Positions 29,825 to 37,791 of a DNA stretch of 64,000 nucleotides are shown here, piece by piece (the stretch's first letter is position 1; every line of letters begins with the position of its first letter). The notes under the pieces are model-generated. The model saw only the letters and a list, made by a program, of their open reading frames with translations, was not told the origin of the DNA and made no database searches. The stretch comes from Bacteroidota bacterium (GTDB lineage: Bacteria > Bacteroidota > Rhodothermia > JANXDC01). The stretch lies in assembly GCA_025998875.1 (NCBI GenBank), contig AP024675.1:2205549-2269548 (forward strand). Reading direction: 5' to 3'. The translations under genes and the position numbers were made by a program.

Positions 29825-30268
29825 TTATTCCTCTCGGGGCTCGATGGTGCTTTCCTGAAGCAGCTCGGCAACGGAACGCTGTCCGAGCACATCCCGGATC
29901 GCCTGCCGGGCCGGCTTCCACCGCTCATGAATGGGACAGGGGTTGTCATCGGAGCACTGCTTGAGCCCGATCCCGCACCGATCAAAGATCCCCAGCCCGT
30001 CGACCGCAGCCACCACATCCAGCAACGTGAGCCGATCGGGAGAAACGGCCAACCGGAACCCCCCCGTAGGCCCCTTGAAGGACTCTACCAGCCCCGAGCG
30101 AACCAGGTCCTGGAGGATCTTGGCCAGAAAATGCCGGGGTATATGCAGCCTGTCGGCGATCTCCTTGCTCATCACCAGCCGATCCGGATCCTGGCGAGCC
30201 AGATACAAAATGGCCTGAATAGCGTACTCGCAGGCACGCGAGAGAACCATACGGAACTCCTCGTCCAT
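29825..30268 (-). CDS. Rrf2 family transcriptional regulator
   Basis: The 147-residue protein has a winged helix typical of Rrf2 (YAIQAILYLARQDPDRLVMSKEIADRLHIPRHFLAKILQDL, then GLVESFKGPTGGFRLA). A Cys cluster CGIGLKQC plus CPIH follows, with spacing C-x6-C-x5-C-x2-H, suitable for an Fe-S cluster as in IscR/NsrR. The regulator would sense Fe-S status, NO or redox. ATG 30268 is preferred because it borders the palindromic operator at 30267-30292; ATG 30250 is possible. It heads an operon with the tandem usp gene and likely represses itself. Confidence 0.9.
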   Translation of the reverse strand: MDEEFRMVLSRACEYAIQAILYLARQDPDRLVMSKEIADRLHIPRHFLAKILQDLVRSGLVESFKGPTGGFRLAVSPDRLTLLDVVAAVDGLGIFDRCGIGLKQCSDDNPCPIHERWKPARQAIRDVLGQRSVAELLQESTIEPREE

Positions 30269-30292
30269 AATCGGATTTGCGTATCCGAATAT
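30267..30292. promoter_or_regulatory. palindromic operator of the rrf2-usp operon
   Basis: The plus strand reads ATA-A-TCGGAT-TTGCGT-ATCCGA-A-TAT. It is an inverted repeat with perfect TCGGAT/ATCCGA arms and matching outer ATA/TAT, centred between the -7 element and the rrf2 start. Its size suits a dimeric winged-helix repressor. The binding protein is inferred to be the product of the adjacent rrf2 gene. Confidence 0.7.
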
Positions 30293-30316
30293 ACGCTCTC
30301 CCCTTCTCCCGCACAA
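30286..30316 (-). promoter_or_regulatory. predicted promoter of rrf2-usp
   Basis: Minus strand TTG (30314-30316), a 20-base spacer and TATATTCG (30286-30293), one base off TAnnTTTG. The -7 element lies in the right arm of the palindrome, so repressor binding would block it. Confidence 0.6.
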
Positions 30317-30397
30317 GCCCGACCCGCACCTTGGGGGGATATTCCAGACCCTGTGCGGAGGCGCCCTCCGGCATCGGGTAGAAGGGGGAGTCCGGGT

Positions 30398-31972
30398 TCA
30401 GGATCCCGTCTTTGATCCGGCCGCTTCCTGGCGCCTGGCCTCCTCGACCATCCGGGCCACGTCTTCGAGCAGGCGTTTGGCGTCGTAGATGATGCCGTCT
30501 TTGATCGTATACAGGATGCCCCGCGTGCGCGTAACCTGGCCGTTCTCATCGAGCCGGAGCCACCCTGTGCCGTAGAGTACTTTGAAGTTCTCCAGCGGGT
30601 TTTCGGCCACGACCACCAGATCGGCCAGTTTGCCCGGGGCGACGATGCCGATATCCGGGTTGCCCAGCGCCTCGGCCCCGTGCATGGTCGCGGCCCGGAT
30701 GACCTCCAGGGGGTGGAAGCCGGCCTCCTGCAGGAGCTCCAGCTCCCGAACGTAGCCGAATCCGTAGAGCTTGAAGATGAAGCCCGAATCGGAGCCTGTC
30801 ACCACACGGCCGCCGCGGTTTTTGTATTCGTTGAGCCAGCGGAACCAGATCTGGTAGTTGCGCTTCCACTCGATTTCATCGTGTGTGGTCCAGTAAAACC
30901 AGTACGAGCCGTGCGCGGTGCGGCTGGGCTGGAAGAAGCGCCACAGGCTGGGCAGGGTATAGCGGTCGTGCCATTCGGCGCGCATCTCTCGCATCAGATC
31001 CCGGCTGGCTTCGTAGATCGTAAGCGTGGGGCTGAAAATGAAGCCCAGTCGGAGAAACTCCTCCATGACCGCGTTCCACTTCGGGCTTCCCGGTGGGGCG
31101 GCCTGCTTCCAGAGCCGGCCCGCCTGTCCGAAGCGGTGCTGTTCGTTCTGGTAGTTGTAGTCTACTGGGAAATCCTGCACGGTCCGATCCTCAAAGAGCG
31201 CCTCCGGAAGCCCGTACCAGTGTTCGAGCGTGGTCAACCCGAGCCGAGCCGCATCGAGCGCGTTCATACGCGCCACCCCCATCTGATCCAGGTGCGCCGC
31301 GGTGCCCAGACCGAGCTTGCGCGCCTCATCGATCGTGGCGGCCATGATATCCGGCGGCAGGGCGCCGAGCTTAAGCCCATCGGCCCCCCGCTTGGCCACC
31401 TCGCGCACCCAGGCGCGCGCCTGCTCCGGGGTCGTGATGGGCTGCCGGGCGCCCTGGCCGAAACGTACATAGGCGTAAATGCGGGGCGCCACGATCCGGT
31501 TCTCCGCGCTGCGCCGTTTGTGCTCCAGCACCCAGTCCAGCCCGTTTCCGGAGCCCGGATCCCGGATGGTCGTAATACCGTGCGCCATCCAGAGTTTGAA
31601 GACGTATTCTGCCGGCGTGCCCTGCTCTACCCCTCCTATGTGGGCGTGCGTGTCCACGAAGCCGGGCAGGACGTACATACCGGAAACATCCAGCTCCCGC
31701 GTGGCCCCCCCGGGGCGGCGTTGGGGATCAATGGGCACACCCGGATAGCCCACCCGGACGATCTCCTTGATGCGGTTGCCTTCGATGACGATGTCCACTG
31801 GACCGATGGGCGGGGCGCCGGTGCCGTCGATGAGTATGGCCCCACGGAGAATGAGCCGTTCAAAGGGCCCCTCACCCTCTCCCGGACGCCGGTCCGGCGC
31901 GGGCGCAATGGAGCGTATCTGGGCTGAAGCCGCGGCCGACAGGCAGAAGCAGAGAAGCCAGACTCGCCACAT
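30398..31972 (-). CDS. secreted amidohydrolase family protein
   Basis: The 524-residue protein has an N-terminal signal (MWRVWLLCFCLSAAASAQ) and the amidohydrolase superfamily layout. GAILIDGTGAPPIGPVDIVIEGNRI forms the N-terminal beta segment, and VLPGFVDTHAHIGGVEQ holds the HxH metal pair near residue 110. The C-terminal GNPDIGIVAPGKLADLVVVAENPLENF matches imidazolonepropionase/prolidase-like enzymes. Substrate is not inferable. The gene has a good GGAGGAGG site and its own promoter-like pair, so it is probably independent of the upstream methyltransferase. Confidence 0.9.
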   Translation of the reverse strand: MWRVWLLCFCLSAAASAQIRSIAPAPDRRPGEGEGPFERLILRGAILIDGTGAPPIGPVDIVIEGNRIKEIVRVGYPGVPIDPQRRPGGATRELDVSGMYVLPGFVDTHAHIGGVEQGTPAEYVFKLWMAHGITTIRDPGSGNGLDWVLEHKRRSAENRIVAPRIYAYVRFGQGARQPITTPEQARAWVREVAKRGADGLKLGALPPDIMAATIDEARKLGLGTAAHLDQMGVARMNALDAARLGLTTLEHWYGLPEALFEDRTVQDFPVDYNYQNEQHRFGQAGRLWKQAAPPGSPKWNAVMEEFLRLGFIFSPTLTIYEASRDLMREMRAEWHDRYTLPSLWRFFQPSRTAHGSYWFYWTTHDEIEWKRNYQIWFRWLNEYKNRGGRVVTGSDSGFIFKLYGFGYVRELELLQEAGFHPLEVIRAATMHGAEALGNPDIGIVAPGKLADLVVVAENPLENFKVLYGTGWLRLDENGQVTRTRGILYTIKDGIIYDAKRLLEDVARMVEEARRQEAAGSKTGS

Positions 31973-32000
31973 ACCCGATCCTCCTCCTCGGAAACACAGC

Positions 32001-32031
32001 CCAACATAGCCGCCGACCGGACAAAGCGCAA
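32001..32031 (-). promoter_or_regulatory. predicted promoter of the amidohydrolase
   Basis: Minus strand TTG (32029-32031), a 20-base spacer and TATGTTGG (32001-32008), followed about 20 bases on by a GGAGGAGG ribosome site. It lies between the methyltransferase stop and the amidohydrolase ATG. Confidence 0.5.
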
Positions 32032-32052
32032 GCCGGGAAAGGGAAAAGCTGG

Positions 32053-32793
32053 TTACGAACCGGACGGGTGGGCGGATTCGGCTACCACATAGATCTCGGC
32101 CGCGATATCCGGATAGCGTTCCCCCAGGGCCAGAAACGCCTCGAGCATCTCGGCCGTCCACTGTTCCTCGATCTGCCGGCTGGAAAGGGGCTTAAGCCAG
32201 TAGCCTCCGAAGGCCAGGATGCGGTATCCGGCCTCCAGAAAAACGGCCCGGAAGCTTTCCGGGTTGAATACCCGCCGGTGGCCGTGATATCGGTCCAGCT
32301 CGGAGAAGGCATCCTCGACCGGCAGTAGCCCCATGAGCACGGCGGCCTGCCGGTGTAGGGAACGGGCGTTGGGCACAGCGGCGCAGACGATCCCTCCCGG
32401 CTTGAGCCAGGATCGAGCCCTGCGGAGCAAGGAGACGGGATCGAGCACATGCTCAAGGACATGTCCCATGACGATGGCATCGAAGCTCCGTGGGGGTTCG
32501 TAGGTCTCAAAAAGCGAGCAGACGACCTCGGCCTCCGGGAAACGAGCCTGCAGGTCCTCGCAGAACAGGCGGGCCCCGTCGACCAGGGTCAGCTGATCGG
32601 CCGCTTCGGCCAGGTACGGGGTAAGCAGCCCTTCGGCCGGGCCCAGCTCCAGAATAGCCCCACCCCGGATGAAGCGCCGGAAGATGCGAGCGCAGTAGCG
32701 GGCCACCTGCGGGTAGCATCCGCTCGCGTACAGAGAGCGTTCCGCTATGACCTCAAGGCGTTCCTGTTCGGTGTGCAGCGTCGTCTCCCGCAT
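32053..32793 (-). CDS. SAM-dependent methyltransferase of the FkbH operon
   Basis: This 246-residue class I methyltransferase has motif I ILELGPAEGLLTPYLAEAADQL (residues ~48-69), motif II LVDGA, then MGHVLEHVLDPVSLLRRARSWLKPGGIVCAAVPN. This resembles the Methyltransf_23 type used on sugars and polyketide-like intermediates. Its ATG lies inside the VOC gene, overlapping by 41 bases, so expression is coupled. The target may be the acyl group or the sugar of the pathway encoded upstream; that is inference from position. Confidence 0.85.
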   Translation of the reverse strand: MRETTLHTEQERLEVIAERSLYASGCYPQVARYCARIFRRFIRGGAILELGPAEGLLTPYLAEAADQLTLVDGARLFCEDLQARFPEAEVVCSLFETYEPPRSFDAIVMGHVLEHVLDPVSLLRRARSWLKPGGIVCAAVPNARSLHRQAAVLMGLLPVEDAFSELDRYHGHRRVFNPESFRAVFLEAGYRILAFGGYWLKPLSSRQIEEQWTAEMLEAFLALGERYPDIAAEIYVVAESAHPSGS

Positions 32794-33184
32794 GGATGAG
32801 CTCCAGAATCAGGTTGGGAAAACCGGGATGCATGAAAAAGGCGATCCACCGACCCCCGAAGGCAGATGCCGGGTCCGGACCCCGGATAGGCCGCCATCCG
32901 GCCTGCGCAAGCCGCAAGAGCTCTTCCTCCCAGGAATCGGCCCAGAAGGCGAGCTGGTATCCAGCCCCTCCCGAAAGCCAGGGATCGAGCACGCGGCTGT
33001 CGGGCAGGTTCTCCAGCAACTCCACCCGGAGCCCCTCTGAAGAGCAGCTACCAAAACAGCCCCGCACCCCCTGAACGGAGTCGACGAAGGGCGGATCGGA
33101 AAAGGCAAACCCGAGCTCCCGCAGGGCGGCCTGTGCCCGGACGAGGCTTCGGGTGGCCAGCCCTATGTGATCAAATCGGAGCAT
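32753..33184 (-). CDS. VOC superfamily protein (methylmalonyl-CoA epimerase/glyoxalase-like)
   Basis: The 143-residue protein starts MLRFDHIGLATRSLVRAQAALRELGF and has the paired beta-alpha-beta-beta-beta modules of the vicinal oxygen chelate fold. RVELLENLP and FPNLILELIHAG carry the metal-ligand Glu positions, and the first His sits in FDHIGLA. The nearest comparison by eye is methylmalonyl-CoA epimerase. In this operon it could isomerise or epimerise a carrier-bound acyl intermediate. It overlaps the GNAT gene by 22 bases and the methyltransferase by 41. Confidence 0.8.
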   Translation of the reverse strand: MLRFDHIGLATRSLVRAQAALRELGFAFSDPPFVDSVQGVRGCFGSCSSEGLRVELLENLPDSRVLDPWLSGGAGYQLAFWADSWEEELLRLAQAGWRPIRGPDPASAFGGRWIAFFMHPGFPNLILELIHAGDDAAHRTGTP

Positions 33185-33759
33185 ACGGCCTCCATACGCC
33201 GGGCGATGGACAGACAGTGCGCACGCAGACGGGGTTCGAGGTCCCTCTCCCACCGCGCGCGCCAGATCCGGTGCTCGACGGCATCATGAGCAACCCCGGA
33301 GAAATGAAATCGACCCCGATGCAGACGCACGCGCTCAAAACCCAGCGCCTCATGCAGGGAGAGTACGGTCCGGTTCTCTACAAGCGTCAGGCTGTAGAGG
33401 CTCTCCAGGCCCAGGGCCTCGAAAGCCCAGCAGCACAACATCCAGACGCTCTCCAGCGCGGCCAGGGAGTCCGGCCGCAGGATCCACCGACCCCACTCGG
33501 CCTCTCCTGCGGTGATCCCGCAGAGGCCGATCGTACCCTCCGGTCGGCGGTCAGCGCGGCGTTCGATGAGGAAATAGTAGTCCCCGGGCCGAGCGCGCTG
33601 ATCCCGAATCCAGCGGCGCTGCGCTTCCAGATCCGGATCCACGGGATGCAGAAAACGAGCCCGCTCCGAGGTGCGCAGCTCCAGGATGAAAGCCGCGTCC
33701 GCTTCTTGCACCGCGCGCAGGCGGAAGGCGAATCCCTCGATGGGCTCTTCACGGTACAT
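33163..33759 (-). CDS. GNAT family acyltransferase
   Basis: The 198-residue protein has the GNAT fold seen in amino-sugar N-acyltransferases. FAFRLRAVQEADAAFILELR opens it, YYFLIERRADRRPEGTIGLCGI forms the central strands, and LYSLTLVENRTVLSLHEALGFERV is the typical C-terminal LxVxxxNxxxxxxYExxGF-like region. It resembles PseH-type sugar acetyltransferases. The ACP gene overlaps its start by 11 bases, so the acyl donor may be acyl-ACP rather than acetyl-CoA. Start is ATG 33759. Confidence 0.85.
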   Translation of the reverse strand: MYREEPIEGFAFRLRAVQEADAAFILELRTSERARFLHPVDPDLEAQRRWIRDQRARPGDYYFLIERRADRRPEGTIGLCGITAGEAEWGRWILRPDSLAALESVWMLCCWAFEALGLESLYSLTLVENRTVLSLHEALGFERVRLHRGRFHFSGVAHDAVEHRIWRARWERDLEPRLRAHCLSIARRMEAVCSDLIT

Positions 33760-33985
33760 GGGCGCCCTCCAGCCATGAAGCGATGGCCTGGATGGAATCC
33801 AGCTGGGGCCAGAGTTCGGGGGGGATAGGGCAACCGAAGGCCTCTTCGACGGCAAAGAGCAACTCGATATGCCGGAGCGAATTCCAGGCCTCCGTATTCT
33901 CCCGGCTCGCCTCCGGGGAAACCGGTTCCCCCAGCACGGCCACAGCCAGCTCCAGCAGCCGATCCAGCACGCTACGGCTCTCCAT
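33749..33985 (-). CDS. acyl carrier protein
   Basis: The 78-residue protein has the ACP helix pattern LDRLLELAVAVLG, then ENTEAWNSLRHIELLFAVEEAFGCPIP, then LDSIQAIASWL. The Ser of the WNSLRHIELL motif is the likely phosphopantetheine site; the usual Asp before it is Asn. It lies between the DegT-FkbH fusion and the GNAT gene and overlaps both, so it probably carries the glyceryl-type or other acyl unit made by the FkbH domain. A housekeeping fatty acid ACP would be expected beside fab genes instead. Confidence 0.88.
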   Translation of the reverse strand: MESRSVLDRLLELAVAVLGEPVSPEASRENTEAWNSLRHIELLFAVEEAFGCPIPPELWPQLDSIQAIASWLEGAHVP

Positions 33986-36869
33986 GGATCGCTTCCTCCA
34001 CCTGAAGTCCTTCCGGTACCTGCCAACCCAGGACGCGATGGGACGGAAGGGCGTAGAGACCCTCCTGCGGGATCTCCTCCAGTTCGAGAACCGACTTGAG
34101 CCAGCGCCGAACGGGCTCGTTGCGCGGCCCCGGGCGCACGGGAAAGAGAATCCGCGTTGTTTGCTCGAGAAACGGCACGGCCCGCAGGGCCAGAAACACC
34201 ATGGCCTCCTCGAGCCCTCTGCCCAGGGCGCGGCAGGAGATGGCCAGCTCGCGCACCAGCGCACCATCCCCTTGCTGCTCCACGAGCAGGGCCGCCACCA
34301 GCCCGCTGTCCGCAAGCCGATCCCGGAGCCGCACCCCCACGACCGCCCCCCGGGGATCGCAAGCCAGGGCATCGACAACGGCCAGCGAGCTTCGGGCCAG
34401 GGTCAGGTTGAACTGGTTGGTCTTCTGCAGAAGCTCAGCGATGCGGGGGAAATCCTCGGGCTCGTTTACGGACACGGACAAGCGGGTCTGCAAGGCGCCC
34501 CAGTACGCAGCCAGATCATCGAGCTGTCGGCGCAGCGCCTCCCGGACGGCCAGGCTCTGCCAGTCCCGTACCCGAAGGGCGTTCTCCGAAGTAGCCGGGT
34601 GCCACCGCCACAGGCCCGGATAGTACCTCAGGGTGCGCCGCGTACGCTCCGGATCGGCGGCATGCACCCGATGCACCTCGGGCAGATCACGGGCCACCTG
34701 AATGAGTTCGCCCGGGTTGTCGTCCACAAACAGGATGCTATCGAGACCGATGCGCAACCGCTGGGCGAGCTCGTGAAGCAAGACGGACTTCGGACGCCAG
34801 TCCGCAAGCACGGCCGCTAGATCCGCCCCGCGGAGCGGGAAACCTTCCCCCTGCAGGAGCCCGAGGACGTCTTCGGGGTGATTGCGGGTAACGAGCGCCA
34901 CGAAGAGCCCGGACCGGGCGCATCGCTCCAGGAACGCCTGAAGCTCCCGGTGTGCGGGGCTGATGCGGATCCCCTCCACCCCGTCCTCGGCCAGCACGCC
35001 GTCATAGAGCGTGCCGTCGAGATCCACGGCGATGGCCTTGATCGGGGGCAGGACCAGGCCACCGATCCAGCGGCCGGCCAGCGCGCGCGCCAGCAGCAGC
35101 TGGGCCTCGTTGCGCAGGCGGGTGCCGGCCACGGGAAGCAGATCCGGGTCCCGCCACACCAGATCCGGGGCTTCTTCGGCGAAGAAAGCGCCCAGATCCA
35201 CCCAGTGCACATCAACCAGACCAGAAAAAGGATCCCCACTTTGCGGATGGGCCAGCCAGCTCAGCACAAGCATGGGGAGCTGGCTGGCCCGGCGGCGCAG
35301 GGCGATGCGCTCCCGCAACCAGTCCAGGAACTCCGCATCGGCAATCCGATACCGATCCCGATCCAGATACACAAGTTCCAGGCTTGCGCCCTCGGGGGCC
35401 GGATCGGCCCAGGAGAGGCTGTCATCGTAGGCGCTCAGGTGGACGTCCAGGGCAAATCCGGCAAACCGCAGATACGCTTCCAGGGGCCGCAACAGGGGCT
35501 CGAAGGCGTGATTGCGCCAGACCTGCATCTGTATGCGGCCCCGCAGAGGCCACTTTTCCACGGGCAGGCGGAGGAGCGCAGCGCGTCGGGGCCGCGCGGC
35601 AAACAGGGTCTCGATGGCCAGATCGCGCTCCAGCTCCGCCGATTCGGACGCCGGATCCGGAACCCGGCCGGATGCGCCCCCCGGTGCGGGAGCGGCAGGC
35701 TCCTCCGAAGACTGTGGCCGGAGCCCCGGCACCGGATGCACGGCCCCGCCTCTTGAGGCCAGCTGCGCTACCGCTTCCCGCACAGAGGCGATCACGTACT
35801 GGAGCTCTTCCTCCTCCAGAAACGGATCCAGGGGCAGGCTCAGGACCTCGCGCGCCATCTGCTCGGCTCCGGGCAGGGCGCCCGGACCCAGCCCCAGGTG
35901 CGCATAGACGGGTTGCAGATGGGGCGGGGTGGGATAGTGCACCAGCGATTCGACGCCCCGTTCGGCCAGGAGCCGCTGCAGTTCATCCCGTCTGCGATGT
36001 CGCACGACGAAGAGATGCCAGACGGGCTCGGCCCACTCGGGAACGGGGAGCAGGGCAAGCTCCGCTTCCAGATCGGCAAACGCCTCCCGGTACCGGCCGG
36101 CCAGCTCCCTGCGCCGCTCGTTCCACGCCTCCAGATGGCGCAGTTTGGTGCGCAGCACGGCCGCCTGGAGGGGGTCGAGCCGGCTGTTGATGCCCTCGAT
36201 CTGGTGCACGTTGCGTTGCGGAGAGCCATAGTGCCGGAGCAGGCGCAGGCGTCGGGCCAGTTCGGGATCCGAGGTCGTCACCGCCCCTCCATCCCCGATC
36301 GCGCCCAGGTTTTTGCTCGGGTAGAAGCTCCAGGCCACCGCGTCCCCGTGGGCGCCGATGCGACGTCCCCGGTATCGAGCCCCGTGCGCCTGGGCGGCAT
36401 CTTCGAGCACGCGCAGCCCGTATCGGAGGGCCAGGTCCCGGATCGGCTCCAGATCGGCCGGGAGGCCATACAGATGGACCGGGATGATGACCCGTGTGCG
36501 GGCCGTGATGGCCGCCTCCAGATCGGCCACATCCATCATGCCCGTGCGGGGATCGACGTCCACGGGCACGGGCCGGGCCCCGCACCAGCTTACGGCAAGC
36601 CAGGTGGCCACATACGTGTGCGCGGGCACGATCACCTCCGCGCCCGGCCCCACCCCCATGGCGCGCAGGGCCAGGTAGAGCGCCTCCAGGCCGTTTCCTA
36701 CCCCGATGCAGTACTCCGCCCCGCAGTAGGCGGCCCACTCGGCTTCGAAGCGCTCCAGCTCCGGGCCCAGGATGAACTGGCCGGCATCGAGCACCCGCCT
36801 GATGGCCTCCTCCAGCTCCGCCTGCAGGGCGCGAGTCTGGCGTCGAAGGTCAAGAAACGGCACCTGCAT
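33972..36869 (-). CDS. DegT/DnrJ/EryC1 aminotransferase fused to FkbH-type HAD domain
   Basis: This 965-residue fusion has residues 1-373 as a PLP aminotransferase of the sugar type, with VPFLDLRRQTRAL, GVGNGLEALYLALRAMGVGPG, VHLYG, EDAAQAHGA and the PLP Lys in FYPSKNLGAIGDGGAV near residue 186. A Pro-rich linker (~374-420) follows. Residues ~420-965 are FkbH-like (HAD-IIIC): AVDLDGTLYDGVLAEDG near 613, LVTRNHPEDVLGLL, SILFVDDNPGELIQVA, and the C-terminal ELLQKTNQFNLT. The aminotransferase half resembles FdtB, which aminates dTDP-3-keto-6-deoxyhexose. FkbH enzymes load a glyceryl unit from 1,3-bisphosphoglycerate onto ACP. Its start overlaps the ketoisomerase gene by 20 bases. This pairing in one chain is unfamiliar to me. 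Confidence 0.9.
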   Translation of the reverse strand: MQVPFLDLRRQTRALQAELEEAIRRVLDAGQFILGPELERFEAEWAAYCGAEYCIGVGNGLEALYLALRAMGVGPGAEVIVPAHTYVATWLAVSWCGARPVPVDVDPRTGMMDVADLEAAITARTRVIIPVHLYGLPADLEPIRDLALRYGLRVLEDAAQAHGARYRGRRIGAHGDAVAWSFYPSKNLGAIGDGGAVTTSDPELARRLRLLRHYGSPQRNVHQIEGINSRLDPLQAAVLRTKLRHLEAWNERRRELAGRYREAFADLEAELALLPVPEWAEPVWHLFVVRHRRRDELQRLLAERGVESLVHYPTPPHLQPVYAHLGLGPGALPGAEQMAREVLSLPLDPFLEEEELQYVIASVREAVAQLASRGGAVHPVPGLRPQSSEEPAAPAPGGASGRVPDPASESAELERDLAIETLFAARPRRAALLRLPVEKWPLRGRIQMQVWRNHAFEPLLRPLEAYLRFAGFALDVHLSAYDDSLSWADPAPEGASLELVYLDRDRYRIADAEFLDWLRERIALRRRASQLPMLVLSWLAHPQSGDPFSGLVDVHWVDLGAFFAEEAPDLVWRDPDLLPVAGTRLRNEAQLLLARALAGRWIGGLVLPPIKAIAVDLDGTLYDGVLAEDGVEGIRISPAHRELQAFLERCARSGLFVALVTRNHPEDVLGLLQGEGFPLRGADLAAVLADWRPKSVLLHELAQRLRIGLDSILFVDDNPGELIQVARDLPEVHRVHAADPERTRRTLRYYPGLWRWHPATSENALRVRDWQSLAVREALRRQLDDLAAYWGALQTRLSVSVNEPEDFPRIAELLQKTNQFNLTLARSSLAVVDALACDPRGAVVGVRLRDRLADSGLVAALLVEQQGDGALVRELAISCRALGRGLEEAMVFLALRAVPFLEQTTRILFPVRPGPRNEPVRRWLKSVLELEEIPQEGLYALPSHRVLGWQVPEGLQVEEAIHGEP

Positions 36870-37317
36870 CTTCGCCCTCCCGGACCAGGCGCAGAAATTC
36901 CGCGTAATCCCGGATGTAGTCGGACTCCTCATAGGGCTCGGAGGCGAGCACCAGACAGACGGCGCCCGTGGAGAAGTTGTCCAGGTAGCGCCATACCATG
37001 GGGCAGATGTAGAGGCCGTAGTAGGAGCGGTTGAGGTGGAAACGTCGGCGCCGGAATCCATCATCGAGCACGACATCGAAGCTCCCGCTCATGGCGATGA
37101 GAAACTGCTGTAGCCGGCGGTGCGCGTGCGCCCCTCGCTCCGCCCCCCCGGGCACGTCATAGAGGTAGTAGACGCGCTCGATGGCAAAGGGAATGTGCCG
37201 ACAGGATTCAATAAAGGTGAGGTTGCCCCGGGGATCGGTGATCCGGGGCAACTGGATGATCCGGCAGTGCCGGAGCGCACCCGTCCTGCGCCCATATGCC
37301 GTAAGGAGCCCGCCCAT
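36850..37317 (-). CDS. sugar 3,4-ketoisomerase (FdtA/WxcM-like cupin)
   Basis: The 155-residue protein has the cupin-type WxcM/FdtA signature. CRIIQLPRITDPRGNLTFIES near the start, RVYYLYDVPGGAERGAHAHRRLQQFLIAMSGSFDVVLDDG with the paired His, and YICPMVWRYLDNFSTGAVCLVLASEPYEESDYIRDYAEF near the end match QdtA/FdtA proteins. They convert dTDP-4-keto-6-deoxyglucose to the 3-keto sugar before transamination. It is the first gene of the operon and matches the aminotransferase that follows. Start ATG 37317 follows GGAGGG at good spacing. Confidence 0.9.
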   Translation of the reverse strand: MGGLLTAYGRRTGALRHCRIIQLPRITDPRGNLTFIESCRHIPFAIERVYYLYDVPGGAERGAHAHRRLQQFLIAMSGSFDVVLDDGFRRRRFHLNRSYYGLYICPMVWRYLDNFSTGAVCLVLASEPYEESDYIRDYAEFLRLVREGEDAGAVS

Positions 37318-37481
37318 AGCGAAAAGACCCTCCGGCAAAAACGATTCCCGCCTCGGGCAGAGCATCCAGACGGGCTCCGGACGGCATCTTTTGCCCGCAA
37401 GGTTCTACGCTGCAGGAAGCGCTTTCCGCTCCAAGACCGGTCTTGATCCTCTCGGAGGGCCCCCTGGCTGGCACTTCCCCC

Positions 37482-37512
37482 TTGTTTTCCCCGAACGGGT
37501 TTTGTAGTTTTA
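37482..37512 (+). promoter_or_regulatory. predicted metH promoter
   Basis: TTG (37482-37484), a 20-base spacer and TAGTTTTA (37505-37512), close to TAnnTTTG. A start point about 7 bases on would give a leader that includes the riboswitch from 37540. Confidence 0.5.
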
Positions 37513-37539
37513 TGGCGGATGTGTTCTTTGCGCTATCCG

Positions 37540-37696
37540 CCCGTCATCCAGAAAGGCGGAGGGAACAGGCCCGAAGAAGCCTTGGCAACCGTCGGGTTGC
37601 GCGCCGGACCCCGAAGGGCCAGGGATCCTGCAACAAAGCGCGCCTCCGACCAGGTGCCAATGCCTGCCCCGGACAGATCCGGGGGTCGATGACGGG
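37540..37696 (+). ncRNA. SAM-I riboswitch (S box) aptamer
   Basis: P1 is a perfect 9-bp stem, CCCGTCATC (37540-37548) with GATGACGGG (37688-37696). Between them lie the conserved GGCGGAGGGA, GGCCCGAAGAAGCC, GGCAACC and AGGTGCCAATGCCTGC core elements, and a P4 hairpin CCCCGGACAGATCCGGGG. S-adenosylmethionine binding would stabilise P1 and turn metH off. The downstream part can form an anti-ribosome-site stem. Confidence 0.95.
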
Positions 37697-37741
37697 GAGT
37701 GGATGGTCCGATACCCGGCTGTGGCCCGGTTTTCCCTTCTC

Positions 37742-37791
37742 TCCCCCCTCGTCTCCTGAGATCTGTCCGCGTCTGGTTTCCGTAGGGGGGA
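37742..37791 (+). promoter_or_regulatory. predicted expression platform: Shine-Dalgarno sequestering stem
   Basis: TCCCCCCT at 37742-37749 is an exact complement of AGGGGGGA at 37784-37791, the ribosome site of metH. The P1 3' strand also contains GGGGAG (37694-37699), which could pair with CTCCCC (37741-37746) when P1 is open. SAM would then favour the closed ribosome site. This is predicted by eye. Confidence 0.5.
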
